Below are positions 36,870 through 45,795 of a DNA stretch of 64,000 nucleotides, one piece after another. The notes beneath the pieces were generated by a model. It made no database searches. It was not told the origin of the DNA and worked only from the letters and a program-made list of their open reading frames with translations. Position numbers and translations under genes: made by a program. Source of the stretch: Niallia endozanthoxylica (GTDB lineage Bacteria > Bacillota > Bacilli > Bacillales > Cytobacillaceae); NCBI RefSeq assembly GCF_008710145.1, contig NZ_VYKL01000030.1:31557-95556 (forward strand), given 5' to 3'. Within the stretch, counting starts at the first letter, position 1. Each line of letters begins with the position of its first letter.

Positions 36870-37890
36870 TCGAAATCACCTCCAAACCGACTTGCTGTGT
36901 ATTAATGAAGTCAATGGCTTTTATAATTTCACTTTCTTCTCCATCTAAGTGGATAAACAGTGTCCCATAAGCCCCATTTTGTGTTTGGGATATTTTCCCT
37001 TGTAAAATATTAATTGTAATGTCAAAATTCCGGATTAAATCTGTAATCAGAGGCCTCTCAGCACCTTCACCAATAAAAGTGAGCTGAACCACCCTTCCAG
37101 AGCGGTACTCTGTAAGCAAATGATTAATTGTTTCCTTTGTTTCCTCAGGTTCCGTCACCTGTTGAACAAATCGTTTTGTAATCGGCTGCTGCGGATTTTT
37201 AAACACTTCTAATACTGAGCCCATTTCGACAATTTTACCTGCTTCCATTACAGCAACACGGTGGCAGATTTTACGAATAACATGCATTTCGTGCGTAATT
37301 AGAACAATCGTTAATCCAAGTCTTTTGTTAATATCAACTAACAGATCTAAAATCTGATCGGTTGTTTGCGGGTCTAATGCTGATGTCGCTTCATCACATA
37401 ATAATACCTTTGGGTTATTCGCGAGAGCTCTTGCAATTCCAACACGCTGCTTTTGACCTCCGCTCAGCTGTGATGGGTACGAATCTTCTCTTCCTTGAAG
37501 ACCGACAAGCTGAATAAGCTCGTCTACCCGCTGCATTCGCTTTTGTTTAGGCACTCCAGCGATTTCAAGTGGAAAGGCTATATTTTCTCTTACTGTTCTA
37601 GACCAAAGTAAGTTAAAGTGCTGGAAAATCATGCTGATTTCCTGGCGTGCTTTTCTTAATTTTGTTCCTTTTATATGAGAAACTTGGTTTTGGGCTACTG
37701 TTACAGAGCCTTCGGACGGGAGCTCGAGTCCATTTAGCATTCTAATCAGAGTACTTTTTCCTGCACCGCTATAGCCAATAACACCAAATATCTCTCCTTC
37801 TTGTATCTCAAGATTAACATCCGTTACAGCTGTTACTTTTCCTTGCTTTGTGGAGAAAATCTTTTTTACATTTTTGATTGAAATCATCAT
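36862..37890 (-). CDS. metN: Methionine ABC transporter ATP-binding protein
   Basis: 342-residue ATPase. Walker A GYSGAGKSTLIRML at about 39-52, Q-loop ISMIFQHFNLLWSRTV, signature SQLSGGQKQRVGIARAL at about 140-156, Walker B VLLCDEATSALDP, and a C-terminal NIL/ACT-like domain from about 265 (VVQLTFIGEGAERPLITDLI) that senses internal methionine. Start 37890 with GGGGTGA 3-7 nt upstream; 37887 is equally possible. First gene of metNIQ, behind an S-box. Confidence 0.96.
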   Translation of the reverse strand: MMISIKNVKKIFSTKQGKVTAVTDVNLEIQEGEIFGVIGYSGAGKSTLIRMLNGLELPSEGSVTVAQNQVSHIKGTKLRKARQEISMIFQHFNLLWSRTVRENIAFPLEIAGVPKQKRMQRVDELIQLVGLQGREDSYPSQLSGGQKQRVGIARALANNPKVLLCDEATSALDPQTTDQILDLLVDINKRLGLTIVLITHEMHVIRKICHRVAVMEAGKIVEMGSVLEVFKNPQQPITKRFVQQVTEPEETKETINHLLTEYRSGRVVQLTFIGEGAERPLITDLIRNFDITINILQGKISQTQNGAYGTLFIHLDGEESEIIKAIDFINTQQVGLEVISNA

Positions 37891-37967
37891 GATTTCACCC
37901 CTTTACTATCCATAGAATAACCATTTAGCCTTAACAGGAATGGAGTTAATATAATGATTTTATACAA

Positions 37968-38130
37968 ATAAATGCCTTTCTGCATGTGAGCAGAAAGGCA
38001 TTAGGCTGCACTGCCTTTCTCTCATCTATCAAAGCTTACCGCTTTGTGTGAATTGGCACCATGTCAATTTATATTGACGGTTGCCGGGCTTCATCGGGCA
38101 CATCCCTCCACCTCTCTTGATAAGAGCAAA
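37968..38130 (-). ncRNA. SAM (S-box) riboswitch upstream of metNIQ
   Basis: Minus strand starts CTCTTATCAAGAGAGGTGGA and has the S-box core GGGA...GCCCGATGAAGCCCGGCAACC. The antiterminator AGAAAGGCA pairs with TGCCTTTCT, which otherwise forms the terminator AATGCCTTTCTGC-tcacat-GCAGAAAGGCATT. High SAM should stop transcription before metN. Confidence 0.96.
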
Positions 38131-38197
38131 TATCTATATTTAATTACATTCATGTCAAGCTATTTTACTTTAAGGTTCTCTTATAGTTACGAAAAAT

Positions 38198-38226
38198 ATC
38201 GTATCATGGATAGAATAGAGTGTCAA
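38198..38226 (-). promoter_or_regulatory. Promoter of metNIQ
   Basis: Minus strand TTGACA, 17-nt spacer, TACGAT, about 60 nt before the S-box. Confidence 0.7.
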
Positions 38227-38336
38227 TTGAAAAAATTATATTTTACAATAATAATAAATTGCTATTTTTTACTAAAAAAACTATTTTATATAGATTCACC
38301 TGCATAAAAACACTATTTAAATATAACCAATATCAC

Positions 38337-39641
38337 TTATAGGGAAGACTCTCCAGTTGCTTTATTAATAGCCTGCTCTAAATCCTCGATTAAATCCTCT
38401 ACGTTTTCAATTCCAACTGATAAACGGATTAAATCTTCTGAAACGCCGGCAGCCACTAACCCTTCTGCATCAAGCTGCTGGTGAGTGGTACTTGCAGGGT
38501 GGATAATAAGGCTCTTCGCATCCCCAACATTGGCCACATGAGCAAAAATTTCAATATTATTAATTAGCTTCGCCCCAGCTTCTCTGCCGCCTTTAATACC
38601 AAAAATAATGATAGAGCCGGCGCCTTTTGGTAAATATTTTTCCACAAGTGCTTTATCAGGGCTGTTGTCACTGCCAGGATAAATAACCCAGCTAACTGCA
38701 GGATGTTTTTCTAAATATTGAGCGACCTTCACCGCATTTGCGACATGTTCCTTCATTCTCACATGAAGTGTTTCAAGACCTAAAACAAATTGAAATGCAT
38801 TCTGCGGACTTAGTGCAGGTCCCATATCACGAAGCAGCTGCACACGTGCCTTTGTAATATAAGCGGCAGCACCCACTGCTTGTGCATATACAAGACCATG
38901 GTAGCTCTCATCAGGCTCAGTAAAGCCAGGGAACTTCGGTGAGTTCCAATCGAATTTACCAGCATCAACAATGATTCCTCCTGTAGTTGTTCCATTCCCT
39001 AATAGCCATTTTGTTGCAGAATGTACAACAATATCAGCACCAAATTCAATTGGACGACACAGATATGGTGTGGCAAATGTGTTATCAATAATAAGCGGAA
39101 CACCTGCTTCATGAGCAATTCCAGCCACTTTTTCAATATCAAGAACTTTTAGACTTGGATTACCGATTGTTTCAGCAAAGACAGCCTTTGTTTTCTCTGT
39201 AATCGCTGAGCGGAAATTTTCTGGATCATCTGGATTGACAAAGGTAACGTTGATGCCATACTTTGGCAGAGTTACTGCGAACAAATTATATGTACCGCCG
39301 TAAAGATTAGAGGCTGCGACGATTTCATCTCCAGCTTCAGCAATGTTTAAAATAGCAAGAGTAATGGCAGCCATTCCGCTGGAAACGGCAAGAGCACCAA
39401 TTCCGCCCTCTAACAAAGCAACTCTTTCTTCAAATACGGTTACAGTCGGGTTATGAATACGAGTATAAATATAGCCAGGCTCTGCTAAAGCAAATAAATT
39501 TGCCGCATGCTCTGTATTTTTAAATTGATAAGCATTATTTTGATAAATAGGTACTGCTCTTGCCCCTGTTGTTGGATCTGGCTGAAGTCCTCCATGGACA
39601 CTTAATGTCTCTAAACGATACTTCTTTTCATTACCTGACAT
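38337..39641 (-). CDS. metY: O-acetylhomoserine sulfhydrylase / aminocarboxypropyltransferase
   Basis: 434-residue PLP enzyme of the Cys/Met metabolism family making homocysteine from O-acetylhomoserine and sulfide. [20 protein letters not shown] at the N-terminus, [31 protein letters not shown]-lysine in [16 protein letters not shown] near 210, and [11 protein letters not shown] near the end. B. subtilis uses MetI/MetC instead, so this is one of the differences from its map. Gene follows its own S-box; GGAGAG precedes ATG. Confidence 0.94.
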   Translation of the reverse strand: MSGNEKKYRLETLSVHGGLQPDPTTGARAVPIYQNNAYQFKNTEHAANLFALAEPGYIYTRIHNPTVTVFEERVALLEGGIGALAVSSGMAAITLAILNIAEAGDEIVAASNLYGGTYNLFAVTLPKYGINVTFVNPDDPENFRSAITEKTKAVFAETIGNPSLKVLDIEKVAGIAHEAGVPLIIDNTFATPYLCRPIEFGADIVVHSATKWLLGNGTTTGGIIVDAGKFDWNSPKFPGFTEPDESYHGLVYAQAVGAAAYITKARVQLLRDMGPALSPQNAFQFVLGLETLHVRMKEHVANAVKVAQYLEKHPAVSWVIYPGSDNSPDKALVEKYLPKGAGSIIIFGIKGGREAGAKLINNIEIFAHVANVGDAKSLIIHPASTTHQQLDAEGLVAAGVSEDLIRLSVGIENVEDLIEDLEQAINKATGESSL

Positions 39642-39681
39642 CTTTATCTCTCCTTTTATATAAATACTATTTGAAGAAACA

Positions 39682-39825
39682 AAAAAAGCCTTCTTTTCAC
39701 AGGAAGAAGGGTTTTCGACATCTCTTCTTATCTGTCAGAGTCTGTACTCTGCTGGATTTAGCACCGTGATTCACCGGTTGCTGGGCTTCATCGGGCCAGT
39801 CCCTCCACCGCTCTTGATAAGAGGC
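39682..39825 (-). ncRNA. SAM (S-box) riboswitch upstream of metY
   Basis: Minus strand CTCTTATCAAGAGCGGTGGA, GGGACTGGCCCGATGAAGCC, CAGCAACC, then terminator CCCTTCTT-cctgtgaa-AAGAAGGC with seven T. Same logic as the metN leader, so both uptake and synthesis respond to SAM. Confidence 0.96.
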
Positions 39826-39843
39826 TATTTAATTCTTAGTAAA

Positions 39844-39873
39844 ATATTACCATGTTTTTTAATTATTCGTCAA
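39844..39873 (-). promoter_or_regulatory. Promoter of metY
   Basis: Minus strand TTGACG, 18-nt spacer, TAATAT, just upstream of the S-box. Confidence 0.6.
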
Positions 39874-39881
39874 ATTATTTA

Positions 39882-40244
39882 TCATGTCTTGCAGGTGAAA
39901 TTCGCATTCGTTATATCTGGTTTTGCGAGAAAAAAAAGCGACTCTAGGAGCAAAAGCTCACGTAAAGTACATGTAGTGGCAGCTGTCCTTTCTTTCACAG
40001 CCTCCCTCAGCTTTCTTTCACCTGTTAGAATAGACTGCAATACATCATTCTGTGCCTCTATCCATTTTACTAATGAAGGCGGATTCCCTTCTTCGTATAG
40101 AAAAATAAGGCCATTCTCAATTTTCACAGTATGAACATTCTGTTCCGTTTTGACTGAAAAAGAAAAAAGGACTCCCTTCAAAAGCAGACGAACCGCTTGC
40201 TTACGGTTCACTTCGTCAAGCCAAGCTTTTATCAAATCGACCAT
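39882..40244 (-). CDS. yusD: YusD-like protein (SCP2 sterol-carrier-like fold)
   Basis: 120-residue protein placed where B. subtilis has yusD. The middle, ENGLIFLYEEGNPPSLVKWI then AQNDVLQSILTGERKLREA, has the strand-helix pattern of SCP2-type lipid-binding domains (a hydrophobic pocket measured by a score-like VLQSILTG helix). Ends LRELLLLESLFFLAKP and a short tail. Function unknown. Transcribed away from metY's promoter region; its end lies close to that promoter (39844-39873). Confidence 0.65.
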   Translation of the reverse strand: MVDLIKAWLDEVNRKQAVRLLLKGVLFSFSVKTEQNVHTVKIENGLIFLYEEGNPPSLVKWIEAQNDVLQSILTGERKLREAVKERTAATTCTLRELLLLESLFFLAKPDITNANFTCKT

Positions 40245-40430
40245 TCTGAACCACCCACCCAGCTTATGTGAATTTTATGTATATATTCATTCATTTAGCC
40301 AGGGATTCCTGCCAGCATCGCATCCTACTTTTCTGCTTATTATTTCAAAAAACAACATGACCGCAGAAATCGTTTTCTTATTTCCTGAGAAATATGTCGA
40401 TGCCATTCAGAAGATGACAAATCCTAAAAA

Positions 40431-40480
40431 AAAAAGAGGGAAAGCAGCGTTCTCTAAAACCAGCTTCCCTCTTTTTTTCA
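40431..40480. terminator. Hairpin between yusD and yusE
   Basis: AAAAAAAAGAGGGAAaGCAGC ... GCTTCCCTCTTTTTTT, imperfect stem with A- and T-runs on both sides, suited to end transcription in either direction. The 368-bp gap contains only this and the MITE-like repeat. Confidence 0.7.
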
Positions 40481-40482
40481 AA

Positions 40483-40606
40483 GCTTTGTTTCTTAACATG
40501 GTTGATTTTTGACTCATCTAAAGCTGTATGGTTATGAAATGTCCATTTCTCACGGATGAGTCAAAAATCTAACTTATCAATATTATTCGTTAATATAGTC
40601 TGTTTC
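40483..40606 (-). repeat. MITE-like repeat, short copy
   Basis: Left end AAGCTTTGTTTCTTAACATGG then TTGATTTTTGACTCATC and GCTGTATGGTTATGAA; right end GATGAGTCAAAAATCTAAC, TTATCAATATTATTCGTT and AATATAGTC. These ends match the reverse complement of the element at 50694-50872; the central palindrome is lost. Non-coding. Confidence 0.75.
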
Positions 40607-40612
40607 AAAAGA

Positions 40613-40921
40613 TTAAAAAAACGTTTTAATTCTCTCAACTAAGTAAGGTACTGACTGAAAAGCGTATAGTTTATCTGCTATGCTGCCTTTATCAAGAAAA
40701 ACAAGACATGGTACGCTTTCAATCTCCCATTTAACGGCCAGCTGGGGCATATAATTTACATTGATTTTACCTATCGTTATGTCGGGTAGAATTTCTTCTG
40801 TTACGGCCAGCATTTTCCCCGCTACCTGACACGTACCGCAAAGAGGTGTATACAGGTAGACTAATCCTGAGCCTTGCTGATGCATAAAAGTTTCGAGTTT
40901 CTCTGTACTCCATTCTAACAT
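40613..40921 (-). CDS. yusE: Thioredoxin-family protein YusE
   Basis: 102-residue thioredoxin-like protein. Active-site CGTC at 28-31 in YLYTPLCGTCQVAGKM, strand IGKINVNYMP, and cis-Pro in WEIESVPCLVFLDKG near 70-84. Likely a small cytosolic disulfide reductase or redox partner; substrate unknown. Starts 4 nt after the yusF stop, so probably an operon. Confidence 0.88.
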   Translation of the reverse strand: MLEWSTEKLETFMHQQGSGLVYLYTPLCGTCQVAGKMLAVTEEILPDITIGKINVNYMPQLAVKWEIESVPCLVFLDKGSIADKLYAFQSVPYLVERIKTFF

Positions 40922-40925
40922 GATA

Positions 40926-41363
40926 TTAACCTCTGTCTAAGTATTGAGTGTGCACCTCGATATTAGCAGCTATTAATACGGCTGCCAGATGAAATTCAGG
41001 TGCACTTGCTACTTCCCGATACATTTTATCAATATATAAATGCTCTGCACGTGGAAATTCTCGCTTTAACTGTTTTCGAAGCTTCTCACCGGCGGAATCT
41101 GCATCCACTAGTACATAGACATCCTTATCATATAAAATATCTATCCATTCATCTAGAAGCGATGCACTTATCGTTCCATTCGTACAGATGATTTCAATCG
41201 GTTCTTTGACAATTGTCTTCACTTTTCTTCTATCCGAAGTGCCTTCAACAATTATCACTTTATCATGAGCTAAAATTCTCATTTCCCCCTTTGAGAAAAG
41301 CGCAAGTGCCTCTTCAACCTTGAGGTCGCCATAGAACAAGCTGACATGAAAGGTTTTACTCAC
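40926..41363 (-). CDS. yusF: Toprim-domain protein YusF
   Basis: 145-residue protein with a single toprim domain. Toprim motifs: KVIIVEGTSDRRKVK at about 35-49 with the catalytic Glu, and VYVLVDADSAGEKLRKQL at about 77-94 with the DxD metal site. Related to RNase M5/primase toprims but without other domains; substrate unknown. Start is unclear: the GTG at 41363 (family-like N-terminus MSKTFHVSLFYGDL) lacks a good RBS, while an internal ATG (MRILAHDK) follows AAAGGGGGA. I keep the longer form because its N-terminus looks conserved. Confidence 0.85.
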   Translation of the reverse strand: MSKTFHVSLFYGDLKVEEALALFSKGEMRILAHDKVIIVEGTSDRRKVKTIVKEPIEIICTNGTISASLLDEWIDILYDKDVYVLVDADSAGEKLRKQLKREFPRAEHLYIDKMYREVASAPEFHLAAVLIAANIEVHTQYLDRG

Positions 41364-41459
41364 CTTTTTTGACCGATTGGCTTATGACCCAAGAGGGGCT
41401 TGCTGCTTGCGCTAAACTGCTTATCAAAGTTAAAAATTTATACTTTATCTATAAATACA

Positions 41460-41480
41460 GAAAGCGCCCATTAGGCGCAA
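41460..41480 (-). terminator. Terminator of gcvH
   Basis: GCGCC-TAAT-GGGCGC stem on the minus strand followed by TTTCTG. Just beyond it lies GGCTTATGAC...AGAGGGGCT (41389-41402), a degenerate tail of the mosaic repeat. Confidence 0.6.
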
Positions 41481-41491
41481 TCTGCTGAATT

Positions 41492-41875
41492 TTAGTCTTG
41501 TTTTGTCATTTCTTCATACTGCTCCGCAGTCATCAAATTGTCAATTTCTGACATATCCGTCGGCGCAATCACAACCATCCATGCCTTTTCATAAGGGGAC
41601 TCATTCACAAATTGCGGGTCATCAGCCAAACCTTCATTTACTTCGACAACCTTCCCGCTGATCGGAGCATATAATTCTGAAACAGTTTTCACAGATTCAA
41701 CACTGCCAAACGGCTCATTAATTGTTAATTCATCCCCGACTTCAGGAAGCTCAACGAACACAATATCTCCAAGTTCATGCTGCGCAAACTCTGTAATCCC
41801 GACACGAACCTTATCTCCCTCAACTTTAACCCACTCATGTTCCTCGGAGTAACGTAATTCTTTTGGTGCATTCAT
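41492..41875 (-). CDS. gcvH: Glycine cleavage system H protein
   Basis: 127-residue lipoyl carrier protein of glycine cleavage; in Bacillus it also relays octanoyl/lipoyl groups (LipM-GcvH-LipL pathway). Lipoylated Lys in the turn [13 protein letters not shown] near 62; [19 protein letters not shown] at the N-terminus and [14 protein letters not shown] near the end. The glycine cleavage genes gcvT and gcvP are not in this window. GGAGGG precedes ATG. Confidence 0.96.
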   Translation of the reverse strand: MNAPKELRYSEEHEWVKVEGDKVRVGITEFAQHELGDIVFVELPEVGDELTINEPFGSVESVKTVSELYAPISGKVVEVNEGLADDPQFVNESPYEKAWMVVIAPTDMSEIDNLMTAEQYEEMTKQD

Positions 41876-41942
41876 TCTTATCCCTCCAGATCTAATGATT
41901 TACGACAATTTAACGACCTGCAGTACGGATTCTCTTTAATCC

Positions 41943-42299
41943 TTAACCCCATGTCTCAGAAAATTGTTCTTCCTTAAAACCAACAGTTACTTTTTCAGAG
42001 TCTGTGGCAATCGGGCGTTTGATTAACATACCATCCGATGCTAATAAATCAAGGAGTTCTTCTTCAGAGGCTTCCTTTATACGGTCCTTCATACCTAATT
42101 CACGATATTTTTGACCACTTGTATTAAAGAATTTTTTAATGTCCAATCCGCTTTTTTTGACCATTTCTTCTAATTCTTCCCGTGAAGGCGGATGATCAAC
42201 AATATGTATTTCCTCATACTTAATGTCGTGGTCATCAAACCACTTTTTAGCTTTTCTGCATGTACCGCATTTAGGGTACCAATAAAACGAAAGTGCCAA
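41943..42299 (-). CDS. yusI: ArsC/Spx-family protein YusI
   Basis: 118-residue thioredoxin-fold protein of the Spx/MgsR/ArsC type. Redox CxxC at Cys11-Cys14 in YPKCGTCRKAKKW; DIKYEEIHIVDHPPSREEL and ASDGMLIKRPIATDSEKVTV are the usual ArsC-like blocks. Lacks evidence for RNA-polymerase binding, so a reductase-like role is as likely as regulation. Start TTG at 42299 behind AGAGGTGATGA. Sits between the fad operon and gcvH as in B. subtilis. Confidence 0.88.
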   Translation of the reverse strand: MALSFYWYPKCGTCRKAKKWFDDHDIKYEEIHIVDHPPSREELEEMVKKSGLDIKKFFNTSGQKYRELGMKDRIKEASEEELLDLLASDGMLIKRPIATDSEKVTVGFKEEQFSETWG

Positions 42300-42441
42300 A
42301 TCATCACCTCTTATCTAGCTTGTCCAAATCCCAGCATACTTTTTCATTTCATTTGTTTGAAAGGTCACAATAGACCTTATAATTTTATTCTACTTTTCCT
42401 TACAATATCCTCTAAAAAAATAAAATTTATTCAAATATAAT

Positions 42442-42727
42442 ATCAAATTCGCTCGTCGAATTTGCATCCGGATTTTAATCACGCCTCAAAACACCACATC
42501 CGTATGTCTAGCCTGACCAGGACATCCTGTCCGTCGTCGAGCTCGCTCGATAAATTTCTTTTAAAAAATCGCAAGACTCGCCGGAGGCTTAACTTCATTC
42601 AGCCGGGATTTGAACCCCCACTGAATCGGAGAGCTGTTTGCATTCATCCCTTAACTTTAGAAGTGAAGGACTTCTGTACCTGCCGCAAGCTTTCGGTACA
42701 AAAAAACATTTGCTGAGTGAAGTTAAA
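42442..42727 (-). repeat. GAAGTTAAGCC repeat with TCGA hairpins, copy 3
   Basis: Longest copy, filling the gap between fadE and yusI. Minus-strand order: AACTTCACTCAGCAAATG, CTTCACTTCTAAAG, GGGGGTTCAAATCCCGGCTG, AATGAAGTTAAGCCTCC, GGCGAGTCTTGCGA, TTTATCGAGCGAGC, and CAAATTCGACGAGCGAATTTG-like end. An extra GGACAGGATGTCCTGG hairpin segment related to the mosaic repeat is inserted near 42520. Confidence 0.8.
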
Positions 42728-42738
42728 TACAGGTAAAC

Positions 42739-42764
42739 AATCAGCGGGAACTATCCCGCTGATT
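42739..42764 (-). terminator. Terminator of the fad operon
   Basis: AATCAGCGGGA-TAGT-TCCCGCTGATT, 10 nt after the fadE stop. Confidence 0.8.
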
Positions 42765-42773
42765 GAAATCTCT

Positions 42774-44564
42774 TTATAAAGTATACCGTTCTACATCAAT
42801 AATTTTAATAGCTGCTTCTCTTTTTTTGGCAATAATATTGACAGGAGTATGACGAGTGAATTTGCGAAGAGCAGATAGCATCATTCGCAGTGTATCACCT
42901 TGTTCAAGTGCAATCAGCGTTTCCTTTGCATCCTGTTCTATTTTCTGAAATGCTTCCTGGCAGAATATTTCTGTGTACAGAAGCTTTTGACTGTTTTTAT
43001 CGGCTCCAGATTTTGCAATGGCTTTTTCTGTCCGCAACACAGCCGATTCTATGGCAAACGTATGGATTAGGATATCAGCAATGTTCACTAGAATTTCTTG
43101 CTCTGTTTCTAATGCCTCCCCGTATTTTTGTACCGCTAACCCTAATGCTAAAAGACCAATTTTTTTCGCATTAGCTACTAAATATTTTTCCTTTGCTAGC
43201 GGCTCATCCCCTGGTTCTTCCGGCATAAACAGCATTAATTCTCCCTGCAAGTTTTGCGCTTTTTGCAGAAGCGGAAGTTCGCCTTTAACAGCCTTACGTA
43301 AAAAGGTCCCAGGAATCAACAAGCGATTGATTTCATTTGTTCCTTCAAAAATTCGATTGATTCTGGAATCACGATAAATTCTCTCAATCTCATACTCTTG
43401 CATATACCCATACCCGCCGTGAAGCTGAACACCTTCATCAGCCATATAATCAAGCATCTCAGAGGAGAATACTTTGTTTATGGAGCATTCAATCGCATAT
43501 TCGGCGATGGATTTTGCCACTTCTCTACCATCATTAACTTCCTCTGGGGACAGTCTGCTCATTTGATCCTCAAACAGTCCGACAGTACGGTAAACAGAAC
43601 TTTCGGCAGCATACAATTTGGCAGCCATTGTAGCCAATTTTTCCTTTGTTAAATGAAACCCTGAAAGTAATTGTTTAAATTGCTGACGCTGGTTTGTATA
43701 CTGAACGGTCACTTCAAATGCCCGTTTCGCTGCACCTACTGCTCCAACCCCAAGCTTATAACGGCCGATATTAAGAATGTTAAATGCAATTAAATGACCT
43801 TTTCCAAATTCACCGAGAAGATTTTCTTTCGGAACTAGAGCATCCTGAAAAATTAATGTACGAGTAGAGGAACCCTTGATTCCCATCTTTTTTTCTTCTG
43901 ATCCTGTTGAAACTCCCGGATATTCTTTTTCCACGATAAAGGCAGAGAAATGCTGTCCGTCTATTTTAGCGTAAACAATAAATATGTCAGCAAAGCCCGA
44001 GTTTGTAATCCATTGCTTCTCACCGTTTAATACATAATGTGTCCCTTCCGGATTCAGCTTGGCAGTCGTCTTAGCACCAAGTGCGTCAGAACCAGATCCT
44101 GGCTCTGTCAGTGCATAAGCAGCAATTTTCTCACCTGTTGCTAAATAGGGCAGGTATTTTTGCTTTTGCTTTTCATTGCCGAACAACACAATTGGCAAGG
44201 TTCCAATCCCGACATGAGCCCCGTGAGTAATCGAAAAAGCTCCGGCCCGTGCCAATTTTTCAGCAATCAGCGCTGAGCTTACCTTATCCAGTCCAAGACC
44301 GCCATATTCCTCGGGTATATCTGCAGCCAGTAGTCCAAGCTCTCCTGCCTCTTCTAACAGCTTCACGGAACGATCAAATTCATGATTCTCAATATGCTCT
44401 ACGTGCGGAAGAACCTGATTGATAACAAATTCCTCAGTCGTTTTCGCAATTAATTTATGCTCATCGCTGTAATCTTCAGGTGTAAAAACCTGTTCACAGG
44501 AAACATCCTCAATTAAAAAACTTCCGCCTTTTGGAACTGAGTTTGTTTTGTTAGGCATGCTCAT
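42774..44564 (-). CDS. fadE: Acyl-CoA dehydrogenase FadE
   Basis: 596-residue acyl-CoA dehydrogenase catalysing the first beta-oxidation step. N-terminal helical domain, central FAD-binding part [20 protein letters not shown] then [15 protein letters not shown], and the ACAD core with [19 protein letters not shown] and the catalytic Glu in [13 protein letters not shown] near 405. A C-terminal extension of about 150 residues beyond the usual ACAD fold is typical of the YusJ/VLCAD-like type. Third gene of fadN-fadA-fadE. Confidence 0.95.
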   Translation of the reverse strand: MSMPNKTNSVPKGGSFLIEDVSCEQVFTPEDYSDEHKLIAKTTEEFVINQVLPHVEHIENHEFDRSVKLLEEAGELGLLAADIPEEYGGLGLDKVSSALIAEKLARAGAFSITHGAHVGIGTLPIVLFGNEKQKQKYLPYLATGEKIAAYALTEPGSGSDALGAKTTAKLNPEGTHYVLNGEKQWITNSGFADIFIVYAKIDGQHFSAFIVEKEYPGVSTGSEEKKMGIKGSSTRTLIFQDALVPKENLLGEFGKGHLIAFNILNIGRYKLGVGAVGAAKRAFEVTVQYTNQRQQFKQLLSGFHLTKEKLATMAAKLYAAESSVYRTVGLFEDQMSRLSPEEVNDGREVAKSIAEYAIECSINKVFSSEMLDYMADEGVQLHGGYGYMQEYEIERIYRDSRINRIFEGTNEINRLLIPGTFLRKAVKGELPLLQKAQNLQGELMLFMPEEPGDEPLAKEKYLVANAKKIGLLALGLAVQKYGEALETEQEILVNIADILIHTFAIESAVLRTEKAIAKSGADKNSQKLLYTEIFCQEAFQKIEQDAKETLIALEQGDTLRMMLSALRKFTRHTPVNIIAKKREAAIKIIDVERYTL

Positions 44565-44575
44565 TTCTCCTCTCC

Positions 44576-45751
44576 TTACATCAGCTCAAACACTCCAGCA
44601 GCCCCCATCCCTCCGCCGATACACATCGTAACAATGCCAAACTGTACTTGCCTGCGCTTCATTTCATGCAATAACGTCAATGTCAATTTTGTGCCTGTAC
44701 AGCCAAGCGGGTGCCCAAGTGCAATCGCACCGCCGTTCACATTCACTTTTTCTTCATCTAAACCTAGCTCACGGATAACCTGAAGCGACTGAGAAGCAAA
44801 CGCTTCATTTAATTCAAATAATCCAATATCCGTGATCTCTAGACCCGCCAACTTCAACGCTTTCGGAACAGCAGCAACAGGACCAATCCCCATAATTTCC
44901 GGCGGAACTCCGCCCACGGCAAAGGACCTCAGCTTTGCTATAGGCTGCAGTCCTAATGATTTGGCCTTTTCATGGTTCATAATCATCACAGCAGCAGCCC
45001 CGTCACTCATTTGCGAAGAATTCCCTGCTGTTACAGTTCCATTAATCGAAAAGGAAGGCCTTAGTTTCGCTAGAGCAGCTAGATTGGTATCCGGTCGAAC
45101 CCCTTCATCTTCACGAAATGTTAGGATGGTTTCCTTCAGCTTATGGTCGTGCCCAATGGATCGAACAGGTACCTCTACAGGAACAATCTCATCTATAAAT
45201 TTTCCTTCTAAAATGGCCTTGGCGGCTTTTTGATGACTGCGAACAGCAAACCCATCCTGGTCTTCTCTTGAAATACCGAACTTCTTTGCCACTTCCTCAG
45301 CTGTATGTCCCATGCTCATATAATATTGCGGGGCCTCTTCCGCCAGTTTTATATTAGGCCGAACGACATGACCCATCATCGGCACAAGACTCATGGACTC
45401 CGCTCCACCAGCAATAATTGTATCAGCAGCCCCAATCATAATCCTTTCTGCACCATACGCAATCGACTGCAGACCTGATGAGCAGTAGCGGTTGATGGTA
45501 ATGGCAGGAACCGTATGAGGCAGTCCTGCCAATGCTCCAATATTTCGCGCCATATTCATTCCCTGCTCGGCCTCAGGCATCGCACAGCCGATGATTAAAT
45601 CATCAATGTTTCCCTCATAATCTCCGGCCCGTTTTAACGTTTCTTTGACAGCAAGCGCACCTAAATCATCTGGCCGAACACTCGAGAGAGTTCCTTTCTT
45701 CGCTTTGCCAACCGGGGTTCGAGCACCGGCTACGATTACCGCTTCCTTCAT
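44576..45751 (-). CDS. fadA: Acetyl-CoA C-acyltransferase (3-ketoacyl-CoA thiolase) FadA
   Basis: 391-residue thiolase, last step of beta-oxidation. Nucleophilic Cys in [18 protein letters not shown] near 87, [13 protein letters not shown], His in [17 protein letters not shown] near 345, and Cys in [18 protein letters not shown] near the end. Start 45751 (MKEAVIV) has GGAG 8 nt upstream; the GTG at 45760 is less likely. Between fadN and fadE. Confidence 0.95.
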   Translation of the reverse strand: MKEAVIVAGARTPVGKAKKGTLSSVRPDDLGALAVKETLKRAGDYEGNIDDLIIGCAMPEAEQGMNMARNIGALAGLPHTVPAITINRYCSSGLQSIAYGAERIMIGAADTIIAGGAESMSLVPMMGHVVRPNIKLAEEAPQYYMSMGHTAEEVAKKFGISREDQDGFAVRSHQKAAKAILEGKFIDEIVPVEVPVRSIGHDHKLKETILTFREDEGVRPDTNLAALAKLRPSFSINGTVTAGNSSQMSDGAAAVMIMNHEKAKSLGLQPIAKLRSFAVGGVPPEIMGIGPVAAVPKALKLAGLEITDIGLFELNEAFASQSLQVIRELGLDEEKVNVNGGAIALGHPLGCTGTKLTLTLLHEMKRRQVQFGIVTMCIGGGMGAAGVFELM

Positions 45752-45795
45752 TTCTATCACTCCTCTCCTTTATCCTAATTACCGCTCTCTCCCTA

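Noticed and set aside
40360..40512. Short frame beginning MTAEIVFLFPEKY
   Set aside because: No RBS, runs through a terminator hairpin and into a MITE-like repeat.
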